A stretch of DNA of 64,000 nucleotides. Origin: G963665495 sp963677785. Lineage in GTDB: Bacteria; Desulfobacterota; Desulfovibrionia; Desulfovibrionales; Desulfovibrionaceae. How positions within the stretch are numbered: the stretch's first letter is position 1; each line of letters begins with the position of its first letter. Shown here one piece after another: positions 49,875 through 59,138 of this stretch. The position numbers and the translations under genes are program-made. The stretch covers positions 992,001-1,056,000 of the forward strand of contig CAXXDH010000003.1 in the NCBI GenBank assembly GCA_963677785.2, read 5' to 3'. The notes under the pieces are model-generated. The model worked only from the letters and a program-made list of their open reading frames with translations. It ran no database searches and was not told where the DNA came from.

Positions 49875-51533
49875 ATGCGCAAGTTTATGATCCTGTTCTT
49901 TTTCATTTTGATCACGCTTTCCGCATCATGCGCGCGGAAGGCTCCCATCCAATCCGTTCAAATTAAAATGGGAAACAGCTACGCAACCCTGGAACCCGAA
50001 CTGACCGACCCTGGAAAAGTAACACCACTTAATGATAATCTGCTTTCTCCACAAGAAGTTCGTGCTTTGAAATCCGAATATGTCATACGCTTCCCCAAGA
50101 CGGCCTATGCACAGGATTTAATCCGCGATCAGTTCATTTTTCTGCACCGCGACGTCAATGCCAAACTGCAGGTCTGGATGCGCAGGGCGGAACTGTATCT
50201 GCCGTACGCCAAACAGGTTTTCAAAGAACGCGGCCTGCCCGAGGATCTGGCCTACCTCGCCTTCATAGAAAGCGGCTACAATCCGCAGGCAGTCTCCCGT
50301 TCGGGCGCGGCCGGCGTCTGGCAGTTCATGCCCTTCACCGGGCGCCGTTTCGGCCTGCATTGCGACTGGTGGGTAGATGAACGGCGCGATCCTTACGCCG
50401 CCAGCGTTGCTGCGGCAACCTACCTTTCCAAACTGCACGACATGCTGGGCGACTGGTCGCTGGCCATCGCCGCCTACAACGCGGGCGAGGGCAAGATTGG
50501 CCGTGCCGTCGCCGCCTGCGGCGCCAAGGATTTCTTCGAACTGCACAAAAGAAACTGCACCTTGCCCATCGACAAACGCCTCAAGCAGGAAACATTATAT
50601 TACGTCCCGCGTTTCGCCGCCATGGTCAAGATTGCCAACAACTTCGAACTGCTCGGATACGGCCCGCTTCACTTTGAAAGAACGCCCGCTTTGACCCAGG
50701 TCGACGTCAAAGGCGGAACCGACCTTTCCAGACTCTCCCAGGCCGCCGGCATGCCCTGGGAAGAGTTCTCCCTGCACAACCCGGCTTTTCGCCGCCAGGG
50801 CACGCCCCCCGGCCGCGTATGCAGCGTATACGTCCCTGTCACGTCCGTTGCCGCCGTCAAATCGTTTCTCTCCAGTTCGCGTTCCACTCTGGCCATTTAC
50901 CAGCCCTACACCGTCGTACGCGGCGACAGCTGGAACCGCATTGCGAAACGCTTTGGAACTACGGTTACTGTTCTGAAACAGGCCAACAACTATCATTCAA
51001 ATTTACTCACCCCTGGGCAACATATTGTCGTACCTGGGCGCTCTGCCAGACCTGCCGTCCTGGCGGCATCCTCACGCAACAACCCTTCCAGGACTTCAAA
51101 AAACCGCAATTATTCTTCCGCTTCACATAAAAGAAAAACCGTTGCTGCGCACTCCACCGGCCCCTATCGCGTACGCCCCGGAGACACTCTCTACTCCTTG
51201 TCCAAGCGTTTCGGCTGTTCCGTGAATTCGCTGATGCGCGCCAACAATTTCTCCACTCCGAGCGAGCTCATGGCCGGAAAAAACATCCGCGTTCCCGGAC
51301 ACAACAACGGACAGCGTACGTATGCCTTGCTGCCCAAAAAACCCTATAAACCCGCGTACAGTACGCAACGGTCCAACAACCGTTCCGCCAGCTACCGCGT
51401 ACGCCGTGGCGACACGCTCTGGAGCATTGCCCGCAAGTTCAGCGTACCGCCTCAACATCTGCTGCAATGGAACGACATGAACCGCAACAGCGTTATCCAG
51501 CCAGGCGACAAGGTGGTCGTGTACCTGGATTAA
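49875..51533 (+). CDS. MltD-type membrane-bound lytic transglycosylase with three LysM domains
   Basis: The 552-residue lipoprotein has a signal ending in LSASC (lipobox), an SLT domain at about 100-230 (AFIESGYNPQAVSRSGAAG with the catalytic glutamate, WQFMPFTGRRFGL, YNAGEGKI), and LysM repeats at about 340-390, 430-475 and 505-550 (YTVVRGDSWNRIA, YRVRPGDTLYSLS, YRVRRGDTLWSIA). It cleaves peptidoglycan at the outer membrane and binds it through LysM. GGGAGG lies 6 bases before the ATG. A structured terminator follows. Confidence 0.92.
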   Translation: MRKFMILFFFILITLSASCARKAPIQSVQIKMGNSYATLEPELTDPGKVTPLNDNLLSPQEVRALKSEYVIRFPKTAYAQDLIRDQFIFLHRDVNAKLQVWMRRAELYLPYAKQVFKERGLPEDLAYLAFIESGYNPQAVSRSGAAGVWQFMPFTGRRFGLHCDWWVDERRDPYAASVAAATYLSKLHDMLGDWSLAIAAYNAGEGKIGRAVAACGAKDFFELHKRNCTLPIDKRLKQETLYYVPRFAAMVKIANNFELLGYGPLHFERTPALTQVDVKGGTDLSRLSQAAGMPWEEFSLHNPAFRRQGTPPGRVCSVYVPVTSVAAVKSFLSSSRSTLAIYQPYTVVRGDSWNRIAKRFGTTVTVLKQANNYHSNLLTPGQHIVVPGRSARPAVLAASSRNNPSRTSKNRNYSSASHKRKTVAAHSTGPYRVRPGDTLYSLSKRFGCSVNSLMRANNFSTPSELMAGKNIRVPGHNNGQRTYALLPKKPYKPAYSTQRSNNRSASYRVRRGDTLWSIARKFSVPPQHLLQWNDMNRNSVIQPGDKVVVYLD

Positions 51534-51548
51534 CATAACGCCACCACT

Positions 51549-51645
51549 AAAACCGGGTTTGCTGTTTCTGCCTGGAGCCGGAAAACTGCATGTCGCTCGT
51601 TTTCCAGCACCTCCTGCCCGCGGAAAAAGCAAATCCGGTTTTTTA
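51549..51645 (+). terminator. Large nested hairpin terminator after the mltD-type gene
   Basis: An outer 15-bp stem (51549-51563 with 51628-51642, one G-T pair) encloses a second stem GGAG/CTCC and an inner GGAAAAC/GTTTTCC (51580-51586 with 51599-51605), and runs into TTTTATTT. It is longer than a normal terminator and could leave a stable small RNA. Confidence 0.6.
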
Positions 51646-51776
51646 TTTCTCTGCTTTTTCCATTCACTTTTTCCTCCTAACGCTGCTTGCATCGGGGCAT
51701 TCTTTGCCATACCATCTTTGTTTTCTCCATACTCAACCGTGCTTCGGCACATAAGCCGTTTTCACAGGAGTACCTC

Positions 51777-52190
51777 ATGGATGAGCAAGCGTTACGTGCC
51801 CATTTTATGCGGCACGGTATTTTTTCCTGGAACGAATTGATGACGCCGGACCTGGCAAAAGCCAAGGACTTTTACGGCGAAATTTTCGGCTGGACGTATA
51901 CGGAAGAGACCATAACCCAAGGCCCAATGGCAGGGCAGCCATACGTCGTCGCCCACGCGGGCGAAACCATGGCGGCAGGCATGCTGCCTTTATGTAGTCC
52001 GGAGGTGCCTCCCAACTGGGGCGCCTATGTTACTGTGGAGAATCTGACCGAGACCCTTGCCAAAGTGGAAAATCTTGGAGGCAAGGTCATTATCCCAGGC
52101 ACTCCCGTCAAGGACATGGGGCTGTTCGCCGTGATTCAGGACAATACCGGAGCGTTTCTGATGCTTATGGAATTCCAGCCGCAGAAGTAG
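51777..52190 (+). CDS. VOC-family (glyoxalase/dioxygenase superfamily) protein
   Basis: The 137-residue protein is a single VOC module: FSWNELMTPDLAKAKDFYGE, FGWTYTEE, WGAYVTVENLTETLAKVENL and GLFAVIQDNTGAFLMLMEF. It resembles the small VOC proteins of unknown substrate, with possible metal ligands in ELMTPD and the final FEFQ-type segment. CAGGAG precedes the ATG at 51777; upstream in-frame sequence is ignored. Confidence 0.75.
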   Translation: MDEQALRAHFMRHGIFSWNELMTPDLAKAKDFYGEIFGWTYTEETITQGPMAGQPYVVAHAGETMAAGMLPLCSPEVPPNWGAYVTVENLTETLAKVENLGGKVIIPGTPVKDMGLFAVIQDNTGAFLMLMEFQPQK

Positions 52191-52219
52191 CCGCCACGAG
52201 CGTGGCTGCAGCGGCGGTC

Positions 52220-53035
52220 CTATCCGGCCAGTTGTTGCAGCACCAGGTTCCGGGCACCCTGCACCGGCAGCTGTTGTCCGGTCCAGAGCTGAAACTGCAG
52301 GGCGGCCTGGCCCACGAACATGGACAAACCGTCGATGCACTCAAGTCCCTTTTCCGCGGCTTCGGCCAGAAAGACTGTCTGCTGCGGATTGTAAACAAGA
52401 TCATAAGCCACCTGGCCCGGCATGAAGCAGGATGCCGGCCAGGGGCTTTTATTTTGATTATCGCCTTTCATGCCCAGGGGCGTCGCATTCACGAGCAGTC
52501 CGGCCGCACAGCCGGTACGCTCTTCCCAGGGCACGCACACCGCGCCGAATTCTTCGGCCGGCTTTTGGACCTTGGCAGCGGTTCTGTTGGTCAAAAAGAG
52601 TTCTTTGACACCCAAATCGCGCAACCCGGCCAAAACCGCTCTGGAAGCCCCTCCAGCGCCTAGAACAAGGGCGGAGGAAAACTTCCGGCCTTGCAGCGGC
52701 GCCAGAAATCCCCGGATGTCGGTGTTTTCGCCCAGCAAGGCGCCGTCGCGCCAATATACGGTGTTCACGGCGCCGATGGCGGCGGCGCTGTCGCTTTCGC
52801 CGTCCAGAAACGCCCGGACGGTTTGCTTGTGCGGAATCGTCACGCTCAGGCCGGATATGGGCAATACGCGCACAGCGGCTATGAACGCTTCCAGAGATTC
52901 CGGAGCCACCGGCCAGCTGCAATAGACATGGGGCAGCTGCAATTCCTGAAAAGCCCAATTGTGCAGAACCGGACTCAACGAATGGCCCAAGGGGTGGCCG
53001 ATAATGCCAAAGAGCTTTTCAGGAGCCGTAATCAT
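52220..53035 (-). CDS. aroE: Shikimate dehydrogenase
   Basis: AroE reduces 3-dehydroshikimate with NADPH in aromatic synthesis. The 271-residue protein has HPLGHSLSPVLHN (substrate), VTIPHKQTV with the catalytic lysine, GAVNTVYW, NTDIRGF and GAGGASRAVL (nucleotide loop). Its start overlaps the end of the 2-oxoacid oxidoreductase gamma gene by 4 bases, so it is the last gene of that operon, an unusual partnership. Confidence 0.92.
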   Translation of the reverse strand: MITAPEKLFGIIGHPLGHSLSPVLHNWAFQELQLPHVYCSWPVAPESLEAFIAAVRVLPISGLSVTIPHKQTVRAFLDGESDSAAAIGAVNTVYWRDGALLGENTDIRGFLAPLQGRKFSSALVLGAGGASRAVLAGLRDLGVKELFLTNRTAAKVQKPAEEFGAVCVPWEERTGCAAGLLVNATPLGMKGDNQNKSPWPASCFMPGQVAYDLVYNPQQTVFLAEAAEKGLECIDGLSMFVGQAALQFQLWTGQQLPVQGARNLVLQQLAG

Positions 53036-53583
53036 TGTTTTACCAATTGCTCTGCACCGGCCCGGATGGCCTCGGCGTTTTTGGGGATCATATTCGCGTA
53101 GCGCGGGGAAATCACCTTGTCCAAACTTTTGACAACCGTGTCGACGGGCATGACGCCGGTGGCCTGCACAAACGCCCCGATGGCGACCATATTGGCCATG
53201 CGCGTGTTGCCCAGGCTGTCGGCCACGTCATTGGCCGCAATGGCGTAGGTCTGCACCCGCTCTTTTTCGGTCAGGTCTGGGTCGACCAGCGAGGAATTGA
53301 TGACCTGCAGGCCGCCGTCCTGAAGCCGGGGCTGGAATTTGTCCAGCGAAGGCCTGTTCATGATGATCAATCCCACGGGGCGCTGAATGATGGGCGAACC
53401 GATTTCGTCTTCGGAAATCACCACAGTGCAGTTGGCCGTGCCGCCGCGCATTTCCGGACCGTATACTGGCAGATAAGTGACGTTCAGCCCCTGTTCCATA
53501 CCCGCGTAGGCCAGAAGATTTCCGATGAGCATCACTCCCTGGCCGCCAAAGCCGGCTATGATCACATCCTGATATAAGCTCAT
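53032..53583 (-). CDS. 2-oxoacid:ferredoxin oxidoreductase, gamma subunit
   Basis: The 183-residue protein is the typical gamma subunit (IAGFGGQGVMLIGNLLAYA, YGPEMRGGTANCTVVIS). It joins the alpha and beta parts in a CoA-dependent oxidoreductase. It overlaps the beta gene by 4 bases. With VorB-like alpha it probably belongs to a 2-oxoisovalerate (branched-chain keto acid) enzyme. Confidence 0.9.
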   Translation of the reverse strand: MSLYQDVIIAGFGGQGVMLIGNLLAYAGMEQGLNVTYLPVYGPEMRGGTANCTVVISEDEIGSPIIQRPVGLIIMNRPSLDKFQPRLQDGGLQVINSSLVDPDLTEKERVQTYAIAANDVADSLGNTRMANMVAIGAFVQATGVMPVDTVVKSLDKVISPRYANMIPKNAEAIRAGAEQLVKQ

Positions 53584-54374
53584 GCCTTTTCCTCCAGATC
53601 AGCGGCGCACTCGTGGGTGCCGTCGGTGACATCCCTGTAGACTCCGAGCGGAAAGTACGGGATCATTTCATTGACAACGCGCTCGTTGGCGGCGATAGGG
53701 CTCATTTTCCAGTTGGTGGGGCAGGCGGAGAGCATTTCCACGAATCCGAAACCGCGGTCTTCGACCTGGCAGGCAAAGGCCTTCTTGATGGCTTTTTTGG
53801 CCTGAATGATCTGCTTGACGTTGGTGGTGGCCACCCGTGCGGAATAGGCCACGCCGCCCAGGCCGCCGATGATCTCGGCCATTCTGATGGGCAAGCCTTC
53901 GCGTTCCTTGCAGCGTCCGCCCGGACAAGTGGTGGTGCACTGGCCTACCAGAGTGGTGGGGGCCATTTGTCCGCCGGTCATGCCGTAGACCGTGTTGTTG
54001 ATGAAGACGATGCTGATACGCTCGCCGCGGTTGGCAGCGTGCATGATTTCAGCCATGCCGATGGAGGCCAGGTCGCCGTCGCCCTGATAACTGAACACAA
54101 AGGCGTCCGGACGGGCATGCTTGGCGCCGGTGGCCACTGCCGGGGCGCGCCCGTGTGGCGCTTCCACGCTGTCCACTTTCAGATAGTTGTAGATAAACAC
54201 CGAACAGCCCACCGAACCGATGCAGATGGCTCTGTCCAGAAGATTCATTTCCACCAGGCATTCCGCCACCAGACGGTGCGCGATGCCGTGATGGCAGCCC
54301 GGACAATAGTGCGTGGGGCGGTCAAACTGCGCCTCGCTCAGATCATAAACAAGTTTTTCAGCTGCGCTGTCCAT
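53580..54374 (-). CDS. 2-oxoacid:ferredoxin oxidoreductase, beta (thiamine diphosphate) subunit
   Basis: The 264-residue protein binds thiamine diphosphate. It has YCPGCHHGIAHRL near the start, GDGDLASIGMAEI for Mg2+ and diphosphate, and NNTVYGMTGGQMAPTT. It lacks a C-terminal iron-sulfur part; the ferredoxin subunit is encoded upstream. It overlaps its neighbours by 4 and 1 bases. Confidence 0.92.
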   Translation of the reverse strand: MDSAAEKLVYDLSEAQFDRPTHYCPGCHHGIAHRLVAECLVEMNLLDRAICIGSVGCSVFIYNYLKVDSVEAPHGRAPAVATGAKHARPDAFVFSYQGDGDLASIGMAEIMHAANRGERISIVFINNTVYGMTGGQMAPTTLVGQCTTTCPGGRCKEREGLPIRMAEIIGGLGGVAYSARVATTNVKQIIQAKKAIKKAFACQVEDRGFGFVEMLSACPTNWKMSPIAANERVVNEMIPYFPLGVYRDVTDGTHECAADLEEKA

Positions 54375-55444
54375 TATTTCCTCCCTGCAGCGTCCCTGAT
54401 GGGAGCTTCAAACATATCCGGGGTCGGCAGATCTCCGGGCATGACGCCGAAGAAATCGGAATCGGCTTTGGTTCTGATTGCCAGGCGTACGTCCTGCACC
54501 ATCTGGCCGCAGTTGTGCTCGATGGTCAGAAAGCGTTTTCCGGCTTCCGCCAACTGCAGCAGCCCGGCTTCCGGGAACGGAAACAAGGTCTGGGGTCTGT
54601 ACAGTCCGGCCTTGATTCCCTGGCTGCGCAATTTCCGCACCGTGCTTTTCACAATCCGGCCGATGGAGCCGTAGGCCACGGCCACGATGTCGGCGTCTTC
54701 GGTCATGAAGGATTCGGCCCGGGCCAGCGGTTTCATGGCTTCATACTTCGTCAGCAACGTACGCGTATGGTTGGCCAGAGCGCCTTCTTCCAGATACAGG
54801 GATTTCAACAGACGCACCGGGCGGCCTTTGGCGCCGGTCAGGCACCAGTCCAGGCCTTCATTGGGATCCACGGCCTCAGGCTTCCAGGCAGTGACCGGTT
54901 CTTTCATCTGGCCCAGGATGGCATCCGCAAGAATCATTACGGGATTGCGGAACTTGTAGGCGAGATCAAAGGATTCGATCATCATATCGTAGGCTTCCTG
55001 GCAGGTTGCGGGCGCCAGCACGAACAGGTTGTAATCGCCATGTCCACCGCCTTTTACCGCCTGGAAATAATCGCCCTGGGAGGGGCCGATGTCGCCTAGG
55101 CCCGGTCCGCCGCGGTTCATGTTAACGATGACGCCGGGCAGTTGCGAGCCCGCGATGTAGGAAATGCCTTCGGCCATCAACGAAATACCCGGGCTTGACG
55201 AGGACACAAAGCTGCGGATGCCGCAGGCGGCTGCGCCCAGCAGCATATTTACGGCGGCCACTTCGCTTTCCGCCTGTACGAACTGCCCGCCGGCGTCCGG
55301 CAGGGCTTTGGAAAGCAGCTCGGGGATGTCGTTCTGCGGCGTGATGGGATAGCCGAAATAACATTGGCATCCGGCGGCCAGCGCACCGTAGGCTATGGCT
55401 TCGTTGCCCTTGAAAAATTTACGTTCGCCCTGTTTCTCGCTCAT
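54374..55444 (-). CDS. vorB: 2-oxoacid:ferredoxin oxidoreductase, alpha subunit (VorB-like)
   Basis: The 356-residue alpha subunit has GNEAIAYGALAAGCQCYFGY, YPITPQNDIPELL, SSSPGISLMAEGI, and GGGHGDYNLFVLAP. The last segment and PITP-type loop match the 3-methyl-2-oxobutanoate (VOR) branch. It starts at ATG 55444 with AAGGAGG; the frame extends to 55489. It overlaps the ferredoxin gene by 1 base. Confidence 0.88.
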   Translation of the reverse strand: MSEKQGERKFFKGNEAIAYGALAAGCQCYFGYPITPQNDIPELLSKALPDAGGQFVQAESEVAAVNMLLGAAACGIRSFVSSSSPGISLMAEGISYIAGSQLPGVIVNMNRGGPGLGDIGPSQGDYFQAVKGGGHGDYNLFVLAPATCQEAYDMMIESFDLAYKFRNPVMILADAILGQMKEPVTAWKPEAVDPNEGLDWCLTGAKGRPVRLLKSLYLEEGALANHTRTLLTKYEAMKPLARAESFMTEDADIVAVAYGSIGRIVKSTVRKLRSQGIKAGLYRPQTLFPFPEAGLLQLAEAGKRFLTIEHNCGQMVQDVRLAIRTKADSDFFGVMPGDLPTPDMFEAPIRDAAGRK

Positions 55445-55689
55445 CAGCTGTCCTCCTTGGATGCGGCTTTCGCCTTCTTCGTACGCCATACGCGGATGGC
55501 GTAATCAGGGCAGATCATGGCGCAGGAGGTGCAGCCCGTACATTTCTCCATGTCGGCTTCCGGCACCTCGGCCACTTTATAGCCCTGCTCATTAATCCGG
55601 TTGGACTGCACAATAATCTGCACCGGGCAGACCGTCGTACAAAGCAGGCAGCCTTTGCAGCGTTCTTCGATGATTTTGATTCGTGACAT
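55444..55689 (-). CDS. 2[4Fe-4S] ferredoxin-type subunit of the 2-oxoacid oxidoreductase
   Basis: The 81-residue protein has two cluster motifs, CKGCLLCTTVCP and CTGCTSCAMICP, and a basic C-terminal tail (RTKKAKAASKEDS). It leads the operon ferredoxin-alpha-beta-gamma-aroE and passes electrons from the enzyme to free ferredoxin. Confidence 0.93.
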   Translation of the reverse strand: MSRIKIIEERCKGCLLCTTVCPVQIIVQSNRINEQGYKVAEVPEADMEKCTGCTSCAMICPDYAIRVWRTKKAKAASKEDS

Positions 55690-56049
55690 GCCACTTCCTC
55701 GGCTGGAGTTGGTTCTTTTCCGCCTGATGCGACCACTACGGCCGCAGGCAGAGATGCGCTCTTTTTCCCTGCCCGGACATATTGACGCACCGCTTCTTGC
55801 TGCATGACCAGAGACAAGAAAGCAACCGGACGGCTATCTGTGAGACAGGTCCTGAAGGCGGCGTGAATCGCCGGGCGTATGATGCCGCATGCGGCACCTG
55901 CGTCTACCCTACGCACCTGGCGGGCGCGTAGGGCATTGTCTGAGAGCGGGAAAAAGATTCTGGGAGTCCTTTTTCCTCATTCATAAGCGTGAGCAAGTAG
56001 AATTACGACAAATGAAATAAAAATCAATGCCCATTTGCCTACCTGCCGA
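55690..56049 (-). promoter_or_regulatory. Leader of the vor operon with two inverted repeats
   Basis: No gene is seen in these 360 bases. TGCCGCATGCGGCA (55883-55896) is a perfect 14-base palindrome and a possible operator. CCCTACGC (55907-55914) and GCGTAGGG (55926-55933) form an 8-bp hairpin. A promoter for the vor operon should lie nearer 55950-56040, where the sequence is AT-rich. Confidence 0.4.
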
Positions 56050-57138
56050 CTATAAAATCAACATTGCGTCGCCGTACGAATAAAAACGGCAGCCCTGTTC
56101 CAGAGCCCGGGCATAAGCCCGGAGCACGCGTTCCCGCCCTGCGAAGGCGCTGATCATGATCAGCAGCGACGAGCGGGGCAGGTGAAAATTCGTGATCATA
56201 TGGTCCACTACGCCGAAACGGCTCCCCGGCTTGAGGAACAGATTGATGGGACCGCGATAGGGGGCTATCTCCCCCAATCGTTCGTAAACGCCTTCCAGAG
56301 TCCGTACTGTGGTGGTGCCCACCGCGACAACGGGGCGGTCCTGATCCTTGGCAGCGATTACGGCATCAGCGGTTTCCTGCGACAACTCCACGAACTCCTC
56401 ATGCATCCGGTGGTTGCGGATATCCTCTGCGCGTACCGGGCTGAAAGTCCCGTAGCCGACGTACAATGTCGCTTCCGCCCAGTCATGTCCCGCGGCTGTC
56501 AACGAAGCCAGAAGTTCGGGCGTAAAATGCAGCCCCGCCGTAGGGGCCGCCGCGGATCCCTGTTTGGTCGCATCGGCAAAAACGGTCTGATAGCGGCCCG
56601 TATCCGTGGCCACGGCTTCCCGTTTGATGTACGGCGGAAGCGGAGGCTTGCCGATTGCGTTGAATATCTCGTAAATATCGCCGCGCCAGTGCAGCAGGAC
56701 CTTGCTTTGTCCGAAATCCCCCACGGAAACCACTTCCACCTGCAAATCATCCGTAAAGTAAAGCAGATCTCCGGGCTTGCGACGACGGGAACCGCGCAAC
56801 AGACCGTCTGCGGCCGCACTTAGCCAGCCTTCCGTTTTGCGTTCGGCTTGCAGCAGCGGAAGGGGAGTCAGCAACAGAAATTCCGCCTTGCCCCCCGTAG
56901 GTGTGCTGCCCAGGATTCTTGCCGGCAATACCTTGGAATTGTTCGCGACAATAAGCGCATGCTCCGGAAGATACGTTCCCAATTCCGTGAACCTACGCAA
57001 TTCCATCGCGCCTGTGGCGCGGTTCAAAACAAACAGCTTCGAACCATCACGTTTATCCGCCGGAATCTGGGCAATCTGATCTTCCGGCAACTCATAGTCG
57101 TAACTCGCCAATGCGTATTCTTCAGGCACAATCGTCAT
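56050..57138 (-). CDS. queA: tRNA preQ1(34) S-adenosylmethionine ribosyltransferase-isomerase
   Basis: QueA builds epoxyqueuosine on tRNA using SAM as ribosyl donor. The 362-residue protein has YDYELPEDQIAQIPADKRD, NNSKVLPARILG, APTAGLHFTPELL, YVGYGTFSPVR and FHLPRSSLLIMISAFAGRE, all family hallmarks. I start at ATG 57138, after AAGGAA; an ATG at 57159 is possible. Confidence 0.95.
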   Translation of the reverse strand: MTIVPEEYALASYDYELPEDQIAQIPADKRDGSKLFVLNRATGAMELRRFTELGTYLPEHALIVANNSKVLPARILGSTPTGGKAEFLLLTPLPLLQAERKTEGWLSAAADGLLRGSRRRKPGDLLYFTDDLQVEVVSVGDFGQSKVLLHWRGDIYEIFNAIGKPPLPPYIKREAVATDTGRYQTVFADATKQGSAAAPTAGLHFTPELLASLTAAGHDWAEATLYVGYGTFSPVRAEDIRNHRMHEEFVELSQETADAVIAAKDQDRPVVAVGTTTVRTLEGVYERLGEIAPYRGPINLFLKPGSRFGVVDHMITNFHLPRSSLLIMISAFAGRERVLRAYARALEQGCRFYSYGDAMLIL

Positions 57139-57376
57139 GCGGCCGTTCCTTTTTTGCATAAATTGCGGCCCGGATGCGCCGCCTCGAAGAGGGTCCCTAG
57201 TACACTGCACCTACTTTTTCCAGTCCTTTTATGTGAAATAAATTTGCGGTTTCATGCAGGCTCATGTATGCCAGATGCCAATTGGTATGCGTTGACGGCT
57301 TTCCGACACGTACAATGCCAACAACCTGATTTTTTTCGTTCATTTGTCGTTTTTTCTGAATTACAAGGAGGCCTTC

Positions 57377-57904
57377 ATGCTTCGTTCGCTGTTTACTTCC
57401 GCCCGTGACACCAACGGCATCCTGAGTTTCTGCATTATATGCCTTATTTTTTGCAGCCTTGCCGCTTGCACGCCCAAGCCCGCTGATCCTGCGGCGGCTC
57501 CGGCGGATGGATCCATGGCTCCCGCTCCTGTGCCGGAAGCGGGCCCCACGGATTTCTATTATGATTTCGACGACATTCTTGTCCCCAAGGAAATGGAACT
57601 GCAAACTGACGAGTCGTTTATCCTGGAAACTCCCAATCAAAAAACCGGCGTCATGGTTTTTGAGGGCAAGGTCGAAATTCTTTCGCTCACCAGCTTTTTC
57701 ATCAACAATATGAACAAGGACGGCTGGAGCCTGCTGAGTGCGTTCAAATCCAACAGAACCATCCTGGTTTTTGAGAAAACCGATCGTATCTGCGTCATGA
57801 ACATCACCGACGGCAAATTCAACACGTTGCTCGAAGTCTGGGTTTCTCCACGCAGCGGCGGAAACGCTGCAGTCCCGCCCGCAGCAACTAATTTAGTCCA
57901 GTAG
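57377..57904 (+). CDS. Putative lipoprotein of unknown function
   Basis: The 175-residue protein has a signal ending in SLAAC (lipobox), a Pro/Ala-rich linker, then a compact domain with YDFDDILVPKEMEL and FFINNMNKDGWSLLSAFK, a pattern seen in outer-membrane DUF4810/SmpA-neighbour-like lipoproteins of deltaproteobacteria, although I cannot name the family surely. A strong AAGGAGG precedes the ATG. coaBC follows 4 bases later, so they are co-transcribed. Confidence 0.7.
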   Translation: MLRSLFTSARDTNGILSFCIICLIFCSLAACTPKPADPAAAPADGSMAPAPVPEAGPTDFYYDFDDILVPKEMELQTDESFILETPNQKTGVMVFEGKVEILSLTSFFINNMNKDGWSLLSAFKSNRTILVFEKTDRICVMNITDGKFNTLLEVWVSPRSGGNAAVPPAATNLVQ

Positions 57905-57908
57905 CCCT

Positions 57909-59138
57909 ATGACGGCACTACTCACTTTCAGCTCTTTGACGGGGAAACGTCTGCATCTTGGAGTCTCCGGCAGCGTAGCCGCGTACAAGTCTCTTGAGCT
58001 GTTGCGCCTTTTTCAGGGCACGGGGTTGGAAGTGGGAGTGACGCTGACCGACGCGGCCAGACAATTCGTGACCCCTCTCAGCTTCAGCGCTTTGGGGGCA
58101 TCGCCCGTATTGGAGTCCATTTTTCCGCAAAGCGGAAACAGCATCGACTACGACATCAATTCGCACCTGGCGCCCGGACGTATTGCCCAAGCCTTTGTAA
58201 TTGCCCCTGCCACGGCCAACACCATTGCCAAACTGGCCCATGGCCTGGCCGACGACATGCTCTCGTGCAATGCGCTTTCATTTCCAGACAAATTGGTCAT
58301 CGCTCCAGCTATGAACCCGAAACTCTGGAACGCTGCGGCAACGCAGGAAAATGCAGCTCTGCTTTGCCGCCGAGGCCATCTGATGCTGCCCCCCGGACAG
58401 GGCACCATGGCATGCGGCGATGCGGGGCAGGGGCGGCTTCCGGACCTTGCGACGATCTATTACCAGACTTTGCGCCTGCTCTGCGAACAGGACCTTTCCG
58501 GGAAGAAAATTTTGATCACCATGGGACCGACCCGCGAACCCTGGGACGGCGTACGATTCTGGTCCAACCCGTCTTCCGGCAAAATGGGGCTCGCTCTGGC
58601 GATTTCCGCCTGGTTGCGCGGGGCTGATGTTCATTGCGTTCTTGGCCCTGTTGATTTTGACTTGCCGCATTTTCTACATACCTATTCCGTGGAAACCGCC
58701 CAGCAGATGCATGACATCTGCCATTCCATCTGGCAGGGCATGGACATAGGCTGTTTCAGCGCCGCGGTCTGCGATTTTCGACCCGTATCCATCGGCTCGG
58801 AAAAATTCAAAAAAACCGACGCTGGAGACGCCTTGCGCATTCTTTTTGAAAAGACCACCGACATTCTGGCATCCATTGCCCTCAAACGCGCAGTACATCA
58901 ACTTCTCATCGGTTTTGCCGCCGAGACCTCCAACCTGCAGCAGTACGCCGAAGACAAACTGCAGCGGAAATCTCTGGACCTTGTGGTAGGCAACCTGGTC
59001 GGAACACCGGATTCCGGATTTCAGGCCGACACCAATAAAGTACTTATCGCGTCCAAACAAGGCATCGTAGCTGATCTCCCCGTACAGTCTAAAAGTGATA
59101 TTGCCTGGAGGATTTGGGATTGTCTTTTGGACATCTGA
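57909..59138 (+). CDS. coaBC: Bifunctional phosphopantothenoylcysteine decarboxylase/phosphopantothenate-cysteine ligase
   Basis: This enzyme makes phosphopantetheine for coenzyme A. The N-terminal flavin-dependent decarboxylase part has GVSGSVAAYK, PATANTIAKLAHGLADD, PAMNPKLW and GTMACGDAGQGR; the ligase part from about residue 190 has MGPTREPWDGVRFWSNPSSG, AAVCDFRP and FAAETSN. The 409-residue length is normal. Confidence 0.94.
   Translation: MTALLTFSSLTGKRLHLGVSGSVAAYKSLELLRLFQGTGLEVGVTLTDAARQFVTPLSFSALGASPVLESIFPQSGNSIDYDINSHLAPGRIAQAFVIAPATANTIAKLAHGLADDMLSCNALSFPDKLVIAPAMNPKLWNAAATQENAALLCRRGHLMLPPGQGTMACGDAGQGRLPDLATIYYQTLRLLCEQDLSGKKILITMGPTREPWDGVRFWSNPSSGKMGLALAISAWLRGADVHCVLGPVDFDLPHFLHTYSVETAQQMHDICHSIWQGMDIGCFSAAVCDFRPVSIGSEKFKKTDAGDALRILFEKTTDILASIALKRAVHQLLIGFAAETSNLQQYAEDKLQRKSLDLVVGNLVGTPDSGFQADTNKVLIASKQGIVADLPVQSKSDIAWRIWDCLLDI

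Noticed and set aside
53613..54674. A 353-codon plus-strand frame opposite the vor genes
   Set aside because: Antisense shadow; the minus-strand subunits are securely recognised.
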